A stretch of DNA of 64,000 nucleotides from Babylonia areolata (Eukaryota; Mollusca; Gastropoda; Neogastropoda; Buccinidae). A program made the position numbers and the translations under genes. The notes beneath the pieces were generated by a model, which was not told the origin of the DNA, ran no database searches, and was given only the letters and a program-made list of their open reading frames with translations. This document shows positions 56,501-62,237 of the stretch, piece by piece; the first letter of the stretch is position 1, and every line of letters starts with the position of its first letter. The stretch spans positions 727,501 through 791,500 of the forward strand of contig NC_134889.1 in the NCBI RefSeq assembly GCF_041734735.1, in the 5' to 3' direction.

Positions 56501-56568
56501 CGGACCTGTCAGATGGCAGAGTGCTGATGGACCCCCCAGAGGCCTTGGCCCGGTCCATTACTGAAAAG
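28192..56568 (+). CDS. RNPEP: aminopeptidase B (RNPEP), exons 1-11, 3' end beyond window
   Basis: Eleven exons join in phase to 493 codons: 28192-28360, 29684-29802, 30946-31048, 34559-34668, 35254-35454, 38193-38405, 40623-40685, 49967-50086, 52634-52813, 54658-54734, 56445-56568. This is an M1 zinc metallopeptidase that removes N-terminal Arg/Lys. The exopeptidase motif GGMENP is at residues 276-281, and HEISH at 303-307 with the third zinc ligand Glu326 gives HEXXH-(18)-E. The PYEKGF motif places the catalytic tyrosine at 392. Signatures [26 protein letters not shown] and [19 protein letters not shown] favour aminopeptidase B over leukotriene A4 hydrolase. No signal peptide is visible. About 150 C-terminal residues (helical-repeat domain) lie off the right edge. 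The catalytic domain looks intact. Confidence 0.96.
28361..29357. other. RNPEP intron 1, mostly unique
   Basis: An (AC)n microsatellite lies at about 28580-28640 and several GTGCCCAGTTGGCACTC-like short repeats near 28980-29030. No edge array. No gene seen. Confidence 0.6.
29358..29485 (+). mobile_element. SINE-like fragment, first arm of inverted pair
   Basis: It contains GTTGGGTTATGCTGCTGTCA, GGCATCTGCCTAGCAGATGT, GTGTAGCTTATATGGATT and GCAGTGATGCCTCCTC, and ends in CTGAAATTGAAAC. I recall this block as a very common molluscan SINE segment, which is memory and not a search. Confidence 0.6.
29508..29583 (-). mobile_element. SINE-like fragment, second arm of inverted pair
   Basis: Reads in the opposite orientation to the preceding copy: AAGGAAGCCTCACTGCATTT, GGACAAATCCTTATACGCCA, CACTACATCTGCT. 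Confidence 0.55.
29684..29802 (+). CDS. RNPEP: RNPEP exon 2
   Basis: The acceptor is TTTTTCCAG and the donor is AATACAG|GTTTGT, phase 1 in and 0 out. It encodes [17 protein letters not shown], then [12 protein letters not shown], in the N-terminal beta domain. Its last bases and donor seed the 34-bp array that follows. Confidence 0.88.
29790..30215. repeat. 34-bp array at RNPEP exon 2 donor (~11 copies)
   Basis: Units carry AAGCATTATACAG|GTGTGTCAGTG, parallel to the exon end ACAATACAG|GTTTGTCAGTG. Confidence 0.92.
30295..30905. repeat. 20-bp array, RNPEP intron 2 (~28 copies)
   Basis: Unit TGATGTTTGTCAACCAGTAA with CAGCC and CAATAAC variants that alternate regularly, which suggests a 40-bp higher-order unit over part of the array. 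It ends about 40 bp before the exon 3 acceptor. Confidence 0.95.
30946..31048 (+). CDS. RNPEP: RNPEP exon 3
   Basis: The acceptor is ACTGTGTAG and the donor is ACAGCAG|GTAGGG, leaving phase 1. It encodes [17 protein letters not shown], then [14 protein letters not shown], equivalent to human GEGPGVCWLAPEQTAG. The final ~30 coding bases and donor are repeated about 35 times downstream. Confidence 0.9.
31010..32458. repeat. 38-46 bp array at RNPEP exon 3 donor (~35 copies)
   Basis: Each unit holds GTGTGGCTGGATGAGGCTCA or its CTGACA variant, then GACAGCAG|GTAGGGGTCAGG: the final coding bases of exon 3 plus its donor. Confidence 0.96.
32530..34580. repeat. 46-52 bp array at RNPEP exon 4 acceptor (~42 copies)
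   Basis: Each unit holds TGATGACTACAG|GTGGGAAGAAG then AAGTACATGTA before diverging into ATACTACAGTGATTAC. The first 22 exon 4 bases are thus copied in most units. Confidence 0.96.
34559..34668 (+). CDS. RNPEP: RNPEP exon 4
   Basis: The acceptor is GACTACAG and the donor is GTCAAG|GTTTGT. It encodes [19 protein letters not shown], then [17 protein letters not shown]. Using the acceptor directly before GTGGGAAG adds one Gly relative to the human protein. The acceptor and the first 22 exon bases match the repeat unit upstream. Confidence 0.93.
34733..34862 (-). mobile_element. tRNA-SINE 3' fragment in RNPEP intron 4
   Basis: Read on the minus strand it has ACACCCTTGAAATGGAGTAT, GACTGCCTGCATGG, GGTCATACACGTAAATGCCC and ACTCGTGT, collinear with the 3' half of the SINE at 42.34 kb. 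Confidence 0.7.
34863..35253. other. rest of RNPEP intron 4
   Basis: AT-rich unique sequence. No array touches the exon 4 donor or the exon 5 acceptor. Confidence 0.6.
35254..35454 (+). CDS. RNPEP: RNPEP exon 5
   Basis: 67 codons, phase 0 at both ends. It encodes [39 protein letters not shown] and a terminal VWAEPCML. The acceptor is TCCGACAG and the donor is ATGTTG|GTTAGT. Confidence 0.93.
35425..35535. repeat. short repeat of RNPEP exon 5 end (3 copies, ~26 bp)
   Basis: The exon bases GTGTTTGGGCAGAGCCGT recur as GTGTTTGAACAGAGTCGT, GTGTTTGGACACAGCCGT and GTGTTTGGGCAGAGCCGT in the first 80 bases of intron 5. Confidence 0.85.
35528..38205. repeat. 45-bp array at RNPEP exon 6 acceptor (~59 copies)
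   Basis: Units read GGTGTCTCCAG|GAGGCAGCC then ATCATCATTGTCTGTCTG. The acceptor and the first nine coding bases of exon 6 (GAGGCAGCC) are in every copy. Some units lack 4, 8 or 20 bases. All frames stay open, giving spurious frames over 600 codons on both strands. Confidence 0.97.
38193..38405 (+). CDS. RNPEP: RNPEP exon 6 (GGMENP and first half of zinc motif)
   Basis: 71 codons, phase 0 at both ends. It starts [15 protein letters not shown] and carries [31 protein letters not shown] and ends VVIHEI. The zinc-ligand His and catalytic Glu of HEXXH are here; the second His is in exon 7. The acceptor CTCCAG is the last of a long row of identical acceptors. Confidence 0.95.
38388..38590. repeat. 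triplicated RNPEP exon 6 end plus (TG)n
   Basis: GTCATCCATGAAATT|GTGAGTG is the true exon end. Near copies GTCATCCATGAAATT|ATGAGTG and GTCATCTATGAAATT|GTATGAGTG follow, separated by (TG)n runs. Confidence 0.9.
38591..39185. other. unique part of RNPEP intron 6
   Basis: AT-rich unique DNA with an alternating CA/CG stretch near 39110-39150. No gene seen. Confidence 0.55.
39186..40595. repeat. ~22/32-bp array, RNPEP intron 6
   Basis: About 50 units of GTTGAGGTGTGTCACCTGGG with GGTCCTGTTCCT or shorter. It stops about 30 bp before the exon 7 acceptor and does not include exon bases. Confidence 0.95.
40623..40685 (+). CDS. RNPEP: RNPEP exon 7 (second half of zinc motif)
   Basis: 21 codons beginning [14 protein letters not shown] and ending with the third zinc ligand in WLNE. 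The acceptor is a good tract, TTTTTTTCAG, and the donor is AACGAG|GTATGT. Confidence 0.95.
40750..41370 (+). mobile_element. 5'-truncated LINE, RT C-terminal part and 3' end
   Basis: It encodes [44 protein letters not shown], then after a stop and a frame change [26 protein letters not shown] and [10 protein letters not shown]. This is the typical C-terminal tail of Jockey/CR1-group LINE proteins. It ends in ACGCTGTATAAATATAATGATTAAT-type tail sequence. Decayed. Confidence 0.85.
41640..42335 (-). mobile_element. old I/Jockey-like LINE, reverse-transcriptase part
   Basis: Minus-strand reading gives [31 protein letters not shown] and, in another frame, [13 protein letters not shown] (RT motif A). 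Stops and frame changes are frequent, so it is old. Sequence down to about 41440 (PYFVHETGG) may be its C-terminal remnant. It continues at 42717-43077 and 47110-47705. Confidence 0.7.
42336..42716 (+). mobile_element. tRNA-derived SINE, nearly full length
   Basis: The pol III A box is TAGCCGAATGGTTAAAGCG and the B box is GGTTCGAATG. The conserved body includes CAGACCTGCTTGTGCCTGAA, CGTTAAAGATCCTGCAATCC and CATACCCAGCATGCACACCC, and a (GAA)n tail closes it. Flanks TTGGATAAA and TTGGATCAA look like an imperfect target duplication. It is inserted in the old LINE. Confidence 0.85.
42717..43077 (-). mobile_element. old LINE, linker between endonuclease and RT
   Basis: Minus-strand reading across frames resembles the WWN-EC-AVKNKKKAYR region of I-type LINEs ([20 protein letters not shown]). 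It links the two larger pieces of the same old element. Confidence 0.55.
43078..47100 (-). mobile_element. RTE-like LINE, near full length, interrupted
   Basis: Minus strand, in order: endonuclease ([43 protein letters not shown]-like, [54 protein letters not shown]), reverse transcriptase ([58 protein letters not shown], then ESFVYLGS) and a C-terminal tail ([40 protein letters not shown]). A stop at about 43095 is followed by an (ATGA)n-type tail. The RT part has several frame changes and a short gap after motif A. The style matches the endonuclease-reverse transcriptases of the RTE/SR2 group. The 5' boundary is uncertain by about 40 bp. Confidence 0.82.
43540..44504. mobile_element. 965-bp non-autonomous element with inverted ends
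   Basis: It splits the RTE-like LINE inside the codons for [16 protein letters not shown] flanks both ends (43536-43539 and 44505-44508). The termini CATGGGTGTTCAG and, inverted, CACGGCTGCTCAG match at 10 of 13; a second inverted block CTTTAGTTGGCC lies further in. No transposase frame. The 4-bp duplication and CA-start ends would fit a Chapaev/CMC-type or another 4-bp-target superfamily; family uncertain. Confidence 0.7.
47110..47705 (-). mobile_element. old I/Jockey-like LINE, endonuclease part
   Basis: Minus-strand reading gives [60 protein letters not shown] and [12 protein letters not shown]. This is the endonuclease domain of a different LINE from the RTE element. The frame continues into the RTE element, forming a chance chimera of 548 codons. 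Confidence 0.75.
47775..48148. repeat. 46-bp array, RNPEP intron 7 (8 copies)
   Basis: Unit core ACAAAGAGAATGACTACAGT, then ATCATAAATGGAGGATGAAG. Confidence 0.96.
48149..48745. repeat. 52-bp array, RNPEP intron 7 (~11 copies)
   Basis: Unit core TTGAAGATTGTTTGATACAT, then GATGCTTTTCTTAGCATT. More diverged copies run on to about 48900. Confidence 0.95.
49060..49240. repeat. 61-bp repeat, RNPEP intron 7 (3 copies)
   Basis: Unit core GAGGGCTGTAGAGATTGTGT, then TTTGGAGGCACAGCCAGTTT. Confidence 0.95.
49265..49980. repeat. 45-bp array at RNPEP exon 8 acceptor (~15 copies)
   Basis: Each unit holds TTGTCTTCATCAG|GGGTTCACCATG, the acceptor region and first 12 coding bases (GFTM) of exon 8, then GATAAAGATGTGTTGTGATG. 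Most units carry a TGA in the exon frame. Confidence 0.96.
49967..50086 (+). CDS. RNPEP: RNPEP exon 8
   Basis: 40 codons from [16 protein letters not shown] to [11 protein letters not shown]. The acceptor is CTCCAACAG and the donor is [22 protein letters not shown] matches human GFTMYAQRRI. The array upstream repeats its first 12 bases, and the array downstream repeats its last bases. Confidence 0.93.
50080..50345. repeat. ~34-bp array at RNPEP exon 8 donor
   Basis: About six copies of GGAATGGTGATGCTAAATGC then TGTGTCCTGTGTAT. GGAATG|GTAATG is the true exon end and donor. Confidence 0.9.
50366..50402 (+). pseudogene. copy of RNPEP exon 8 3' end with donor
   Basis: TTGTTGAGGCAGCACTTGAC followed by AAACACAGGAATG|GTAAATG matches the last ~35 bases of exon 8 (TTGCTGAGGCAGCACATGAC...) and its donor with few mismatches. 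Confidence 0.75.
50403..50800. repeat. ~25-bp array, RNPEP intron 8
   Basis: Irregular copies of GCTCTGTGTCTGGAGGGAAT plus AAATG or AAT. Confidence 0.9.
50806..50862 (+). pseudogene. relic of RNPEP exon 8 sequence
   Basis: From GGCCAC at 50816, 47 bases align without gaps to exon 8 with 33 identities (about 70%), ending GCATGAGCAACACTG against ACATGACCAACGCTG in the exon. The preceding TGTGTCTTGA also matches. Confidence 0.65.
50868..50918 (+). pseudogene. relic of RNPEP exon 10 sequence
   Basis: GCAGAAGACCTGTTTGATTT is identical to exon 10 and is followed by a clear continuation (CTTCCCAGACCTGATG against CTTCCCACATCTCAAGG). It encodes [16 protein letters not shown], then GTGAGG. It sits directly after the exon 8 relic with no exon 9 between them. 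Confidence 0.75.
50925..52655. repeat. 51-bp array at RNPEP exon 9 acceptor (~33 copies)
   Basis: Each unit holds TTGCCTGTGACAG|GATCACC and CCCAGAACAAACTGC, the acceptor plus the first ~22 bases of exon 9, then AGGCTGTAGCAATGTG. Three unit types (CACCCCCAG, CACCCTCTG, TGATCCTCTG) are interspersed. Period 51 is divisible by three, so the minus strand stays open for 752 codons by chance. Confidence 0.97.
52634..52813 (+). CDS. RNPEP: RNPEP exon 9 (catalytic tyrosine)
   Basis: 60 codons, phase 0 at both ends. It encodes [19 protein letters not shown], then [20 protein letters not shown] and [15 protein letters not shown]. The acceptor is CTGTGACAG and the donor is TTCAAG|GTAAAC. The first 22 bases recur in every unit of the 51-bp array upstream. 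Confidence 0.95.
52814..53150. other. unique start of RNPEP intron 9
   Basis: AT-rich unique sequence; the exon 9 donor edge has no array. Confidence 0.6.
53151..54665. repeat. ~33-bp array at RNPEP exon 10 acceptor (~45 copies)
   Basis: Units GTGACATTGGGTGAATTATT then TGAGATCATTGACA. Towards exon 10 they become ATTATTTCAG|AGCACTGACTG, whose TTATTTCAG|AGCA is the true acceptor and first four exon bases. Confidence 0.95.
54658..54734 (+). CDS. RNPEP: RNPEP exon 10
   Basis: It encodes [20 protein letters not shown], then NDVTE plus two bases of an Arg codon. The acceptor is TTATTTCAG and the donor is GAACG|GTCAGT (phase 2). Arrays on both sides include its edges. Confidence 0.92.
54715..55605. 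repeat. 60-bp array at RNPEP exon 10 donor (~14 copies)
   Basis: Each unit holds AAATGATGTGACTGAACG|GTCAGTG, the last 18 exon bases plus donor, then TGTGTGTATCTGTGTTGTGT. The first three copies are exact at 60 bp. Each unit has a TGA in the exon frame. Confidence 0.97.
55606..55867. other. unique stretch in RNPEP intron 10
   Basis: TG-rich at first, then AT-rich unique sequence. No gene seen. Confidence 0.55.
55868..56240. repeat. 26-bp array, RNPEP intron 10 (~14 copies)
   Basis: Unit TTGATCTTGGGGGACAGTTC plus AGTCTG. It is followed by two copies of TCAGGTAGCCCCAGACCTAA at 56236-56330. Confidence 0.95.
56445..56568 (+). CDS. RNPEP: RNPEP exon 11 (last exon in window)
   Basis: The acceptor is TTGTGCAG; the first G completes Arg. 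It encodes [41 protein letters not shown]. The donor is GAAAAG|GTGAGA. The [13 protein letters not shown] block matches human aminopeptidase B. Five further in-frame donor copies follow at 30-bp spacing. Confidence 0.92.
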
Positions 56569-56780
56569 GTGAGATTGGCCCGGTCCATCACTGAAAAGGT
56601 GAGATTGGCCCGGTCCATCACTGAAAAGGTGAGATTGGCCCGGTCCATGACTGAAAAGGTGAGATTGGCCTGGTCCATGACTGAAAAGGTGAGCTTGGCC
56701 CAGTCCATGACTGAAAAGGTGAGATTGGCCCGGTCCATTATTGGTTAGGTCAGGTTAGCCCGGTCCATTACTGAACAGGT
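56550..56780. repeat. 30-bp array at RNPEP exon 11 donor (6-7 copies)
   Basis: Unit TTGGCCCGGTCCATCACTGA then AAAG|GTGAGA. The exon end and donor are in each unit, and the 30-bp period keeps the exon frame open through five downstream donors. Confidence 0.96.
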
Positions 56781-56964
56781 CAGGTTGGTCTGGTCCATTT
56801 GTGAACCAGTGTCATGGTTGAAGATCTGCTGCACTGGGGGTGGGGGGTGGGGGAAAGGGTTTGCAGTTTTGGGGGTGGGATTTTGTGTATATATGACCTT
56901 TTTTTATTATTATACCATTGTTGTAATTTATCCACATTCTCATTTATTTGATTGGTTTTGGTAT

Positions 56965-57805
56965 TAGACACATACTTTGGCATTATGGTCTTGGTATTGG
57001 ACACATACTTTGTCATTATGGTTTTGGTATTAGACACATACTCTGACATTATGGCTTTGGTATTAGACACATACTCTGACATTATGGCTTTGGTATTAGA
57101 CACATACTTTGTCATTATGGTTTTGGTATTAGACACATACTCTGACATTATGGCTTTGGTATTAGACACATACTTTGTCATTATGGTTTTGGTATTAGAC
57201 ACATACTCTGGCATTATAGTTTTGGTATTAGACACATACTCTGGCATTAAAGCCTTTGGTATTGGTATTAGACACATACTTTGGCATTAAAGCCTTTGGT
57301 ATTGGTATTAGACACATACTCTGGCATTATAGTTTTGGTATTAGACACATACTCTGGCATTAAAGCCTTTGGTATTGGTATTAGACACATACTTTGGCAT
57401 TAAAGCCTTTGGTATTGGTATTAGACACATACTCTGGCATAAAAGCCTTTGGTATTGGTATTAGACACATACTCTGGCATTAAAGCCTTTGGTTTTGGTA
57501 TCAGACACATTCTCTGGCATAAAAGCCTTTGGTATTGGTATTAGACACATACTTTGGCAAGCCTTTGGTATTGGTATCAGACACATACTTTGGCATTAAA
57601 GCCTTTGGTATTGGTATTAGATACATACTCTGGCATAAAAGGCTTTGGTATTGGTATTAGACACATACTCTGGCATTGAAGCCTTTGGTATTGGTATTAG
57701 ATACATACTCTGGCATTAAAGCCTTTGGTTTTGGTATTAGACACATACTCTGGCATTAAAGCCTTTGGTTTTGGTATCAGACACATACTGTGGCATTAAA
57801 GCCTG
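56965..57805. repeat. 33 then 40-bp array, RNPEP intron 11
   Basis: Units TATTAGACACATACTCTGGC with ATTATGGCTTTGG (33 bp), changing to a 40-bp form with ATTAAAGCCTTTGGTATTGG. Confidence 0.95.
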
Positions 57806-57934
57806 TGAAAAAGTCCAGCAGAAACAGTTTTCAACATTACAAAAATATGACTTCCACCCATGTGAACTGTTCAGTTATTGGCCACATGGTTTGTTTAACT
57901 GAGGAATGACAGTAGCCTATTTTAACGTCTCTGT

Positions 57935-60900
57935 GTGTGATGTTTACTGATGATGACAACAACCTATGGTAAATGATATGTGTGATGTTTTACTGATGAT
58001 GACAACCCATGGTAAATGATATGTGTGATGTTTTACTGATGACAACAACCCATGGTAAATGATATGTGTGATGTTTTACTGATGACAACAACCCATGGTA
58101 AATGATATGTGTGATGTTTTACTGATGATGACAACCCATGGTAAATGATATGTGTGATGTTTTACTGATGATGACAACCCATGGTAAATGATATGTGTGA
58201 TGTTTTACTGATGATGACAACCCATGGTAAATGATATGTGTGATGTTTTACTGATGACAACAACCCATGGTAAATGATATGTGTGATGTTTTACTGATGA
58301 TGACAACCCATGGTAAATGATATGTGTGATGTTTTACTGATGATGACAACCCATGGTAAATGATATGTGTGATGTTTTACTGATGATGACAACCCATGGT
58401 AAATGATATGTGTGATGTTTTACTGATGACAACAACCCATGGTAAATGATATGTGTGATGTTTTACTGATGATGACAACCCATGGTAAATGATATGTGTG
58501 ATGTTTTACTGATGATAACAACCTATGGTAAATGATATGTGTGATGTTTTACTGATGATAACAACCTATGGTAAATGATATGTGTGATGTTTTACTGATG
58601 ATAACAACCCATGGTAAATGATATGTGTGATGTTTTACTGATGATAACAACCCATGGTAAATGATATGTGTGATGTTTTACTGATGATAACAACCCATGG
58701 TAAATGATATGTGTGATGTTTTACTGATGATGACAACCCATGGTAAATGATATGTGTGATGTTTTACTGATGATGACAACCCATGGTAAATGATATGTGT
58801 GATGTTTTACTGATGATGACAACCCATGGTAAATGATTATGTGTGATGTTTTACTGATGATGACAACCCATGGTAAATGATATGTGTGATGTTTTACTGA
58901 TGATGATAACAACCTATGGTAAATGATATGTGTGATGTTTTACTGATGACAACCCATGGTAAATGATATGTGTGATGTTTTACTGATGATGACAACCCAT
59001 GGTAAATGATATGTGTGATGTTTTACTGATAACAACCTATGGTAAATGATATGTGATGTTTTACTGATGATGACAACCCATGGTAAATGATATGTGTGAT
59101 GTTTTACTGATAACAACCCATGGTAAATGATATGTGTGATGTTTTACTGATGATAACAACCTATGGTAAATGATATGTGTGATGTTTTACTGATGACAAC
59201 AACCCATGGTAAATGATATATGTGATGTTTTACTGATGATGACAACCTTTGGTAAATGATATGTGTGATGTTTTACTGATGACAACAACCCATGGTAAAT
59301 GATATGTGTGATGTTTTACTGATGATGACAACCCATGGTAAATGATATGTGTGATGTTTTACTGATGATAACAACCCATGGTAAATGATATGTGTGATGT
59401 TTTACTGATGATGACAACCCATGGTAAATGATATGTGTGATGTTTTACTGATGATGACAACCCATGGTAAATGATATGTGTGATGTTTTACTGATGATGA
59501 CAACCCATGGTAAATGATATGTGTGATGTTTTACTGATGATGACAACAACCCATGGTAAATGATATGTGTGATGTTTTACTGATGATGACAACCCATGGT
59601 AAATGATATGTGTGATGTTTTACTGATGACAACAACCCATGGTAAATGATATGTGTGATGTTTTACTGATGACAACAACCCATGGTAAATGATATGTGTG
59701 ATGTTTTACTGATGATGACAACCCATGGTAAATGATATGTGTGATGTTTTACTGATGATGACAACCCATGGTAAATGATATGTGTGATGTTTTACTGATG
59801 ATGACAACCCATGGTAAATGATATGTGTGATGTTTTACTGATGACAACAACCCATGGTAAATGATATGTGTGATGTTTTACTGATGATGACAACCCATGG
59901 TAAATGATATGTGTGATGTTTTACTGATGATGACAACCCATGGTAAATGATATGTGTGATGTTTTACTGATGATGACAACCCATGGTAAATGATATGTGT
60001 GATGTTTTACTGATGACAACAACCCATGGTAAATGATATGTGTGATGTTTTACTGATGATGACAACCCATGGTAAATGATATGTGTGATGTTTTACTGAT
60101 GATAACAACCTATGGTAAATGATATGTGTGATGTTTTACTGATGATAACAACCTATGGTAAATGATATGTGTGATGTTTTACTGATGATAACAACCCATG
60201 GTAAATGATATGTGTGATGTTTTACTGATGATAACAACCCATGGTAAATGATATGTGTGATGTTTTACTGATGATAACAACCCATGGTAAATGATATGTG
60301 TGATGTTTTACTGATGATGACAACCCATGGTAAATGATATGTGTGATGTTTTACTGATGATGACAACCCATGGTAAATGATATGTGTGATGTTTTACTGA
60401 TGATGACAACCCATGGTAAATGATTATGTGTGATGTTTTACTGATGATGACAACCCATGGTAAATGATATGTGTGATGTTTTACTGATGATGATAACAAC
60501 CTATGGTAAATGATATGTGTGATGTTTTACTGATGACAACCCATGGTAAATGATATGTGTGATGTTTTACTGATGATGACAACCCATGGTAAATGATATG
60601 TGTGATGTTTTACTGATAACAACCTATGGTAAATGATATGTGATGTTTTACTGATGATGACAACCCATGGTAAATGATATGTGTGATGTTTTACTGATAA
60701 CAACCCATGGTAAATGATATGTGTGATGTTTTACTGATGATAACAACCTATGGTAAATGATATGTGTGATGTTTTACTGATGACAACAACCCATGGTAAA
60801 TGATATATGTGATGTTTTACTGATGATGACAACCTTTGGTAAATGATATGTGTGATGTTGTACTGATGACAACAACCCATGGTAAATGATATGTGTGATG

Positions 60901-61417
60901 TTTTACTGATGATGACAACCCATGGTAAATGATATGTGTGATGTTTTACTGATGATAACAACCCATGGTAAATGATATGTGTGATGTTTTACTGATGATG
61001 ACAACCCATGGTAAATGATATGTGTGATGTTTTACTGATGATGACAACCCATGGTAAATGATATGTGTGATGTTTTACTGATGATGACAACCCATGGTAA
61101 ATGATATGTGTGATGTTTTACTGATGATGACAACAACCCATGGTAAATGATATGTGTGATGTTTTACTGATGATGACAACCCATGGTAAATGATATGTGT
61201 GATGTTTTACTGATGATGACAACCCATGGTAAATGATATGTGTGATGTTTTACTGATGATAACAACCCATGGTAAATGATATGTGTGATGTTTTACTGAT
61301 GATGACAACCCATGGTAAATGATATGTGTGATGTTTTACTGATGATGACAACCCATGGTAAATGCTATGTGTGATATTTTACTGATGATGACAACCCATG
61401 GTAAATGATATGTGTGA
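57935..61417. repeat. 43-bp satellite with 1,587-bp higher-order duplication
   Basis: About 80 copies of a unit with AACCCATGGTAAATGATATG and TGTGATGTTTTACTGATGATGAC. Rare variant units (TGATTATGTG, ACCTTTGG, ATATATGTG) recur at exactly 1,587 bp spacing between about 57.95-59.54 kb and 59.54-61.12 kb. Confidence 0.96.
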
Positions 61418-62237
61418 TGTCACCAACCTGCGCTTTGCCGATGACATTGATGGCCTGGCAGGAGAAGAGAAAGAACTCGAAGAACTCGTGCACAAACTTG
61501 ACAAGACATCATCAGCCTACGGCATGGAGATCAGTGCCGAGAAGACCAAGGTTATGACCAACAACAGCCAAGGCGTAACGTCCAACTTGCACGTAAACGG
61601 TGAAAAACTGGAAGAAGTCTCCTCCTTCAAATACTTGGGTGCCATTGTGTCAGACGAGGGTTCGAAACCAGAGGTCCTGTCCAGAATCGCGAAGACTACT
61701 GCCGCACTGAGTCGATTGAAGACTATATGGAAGGACAAAAAGATCTCCCTCTCGTCCAAAATCAGACTAATGCGCTCCCTCATCTTCTCAATATTTCTAT
61801 ACGCTTGCGAATCCTGGACCCTCACTGCAGAACTCCAGAGAAAAATCCAGGCCCTGGAAATGAGATGCTTCCGCAAGATCCTGAACATTACATACAAAGA
61901 CCACATCACAAATGAGGAAGTGAAAAGAAGAGTCCAAAACGCCATTGGCCCATTCAAAGACCTGCTAACCACAGTGAAGGAACGCAAGCTCCGCTGGTAT
62001 GGACACGTCACATGATCAGACGGCCTAGCCAAGACCATCCTGCAGGGTACCGTACAAGGAAGGAGGAAGAGAGGCAGACAGAGAAAGCGGTGGGAGGACA
62101 ACATCAAAGAGTGGACTGGCCTGCCATTTGCCACAACTCAAAGGGCCGCTGAGGACCGAGGCAGGTGGCGTGAGCTGACCAGGCAGTCATCCATGGTGCC
62201 CCAACGACCCACCCACGGGTCAAGGGATAGATGAGAT
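61418..62237 (+). mobile_element. 5'-truncated LINE inside the satellite
   Basis: It encodes VTNLRFADDIDGLAGEEKEL, YGMEISAEKTKVM, FKYLGAIVSDEGSKPE, LYACESWTLTAELQRKI and LRWYGHV, then after a stop GRRKRGRQRKRWEDNIKEW. This is the end of an RT domain and the C-terminal tail of an RTE/Jockey-type LINE. Nearly one open frame, so fairly young. It ends GGATAGATGAGATGAGAGAG and drops straight back into the satellite. Confidence 0.88.

Noticed and set aside
28192-56568. Leukotriene A4 hydrolase as the identity of the plus-strand gene
   Set aside because: [27 protein letters not shown] and [13 protein letters not shown] match aminopeptidase B better than the LTA4H equivalents I recall (SQCQAI, GNLVTNKTW, SPGLPPIKP).
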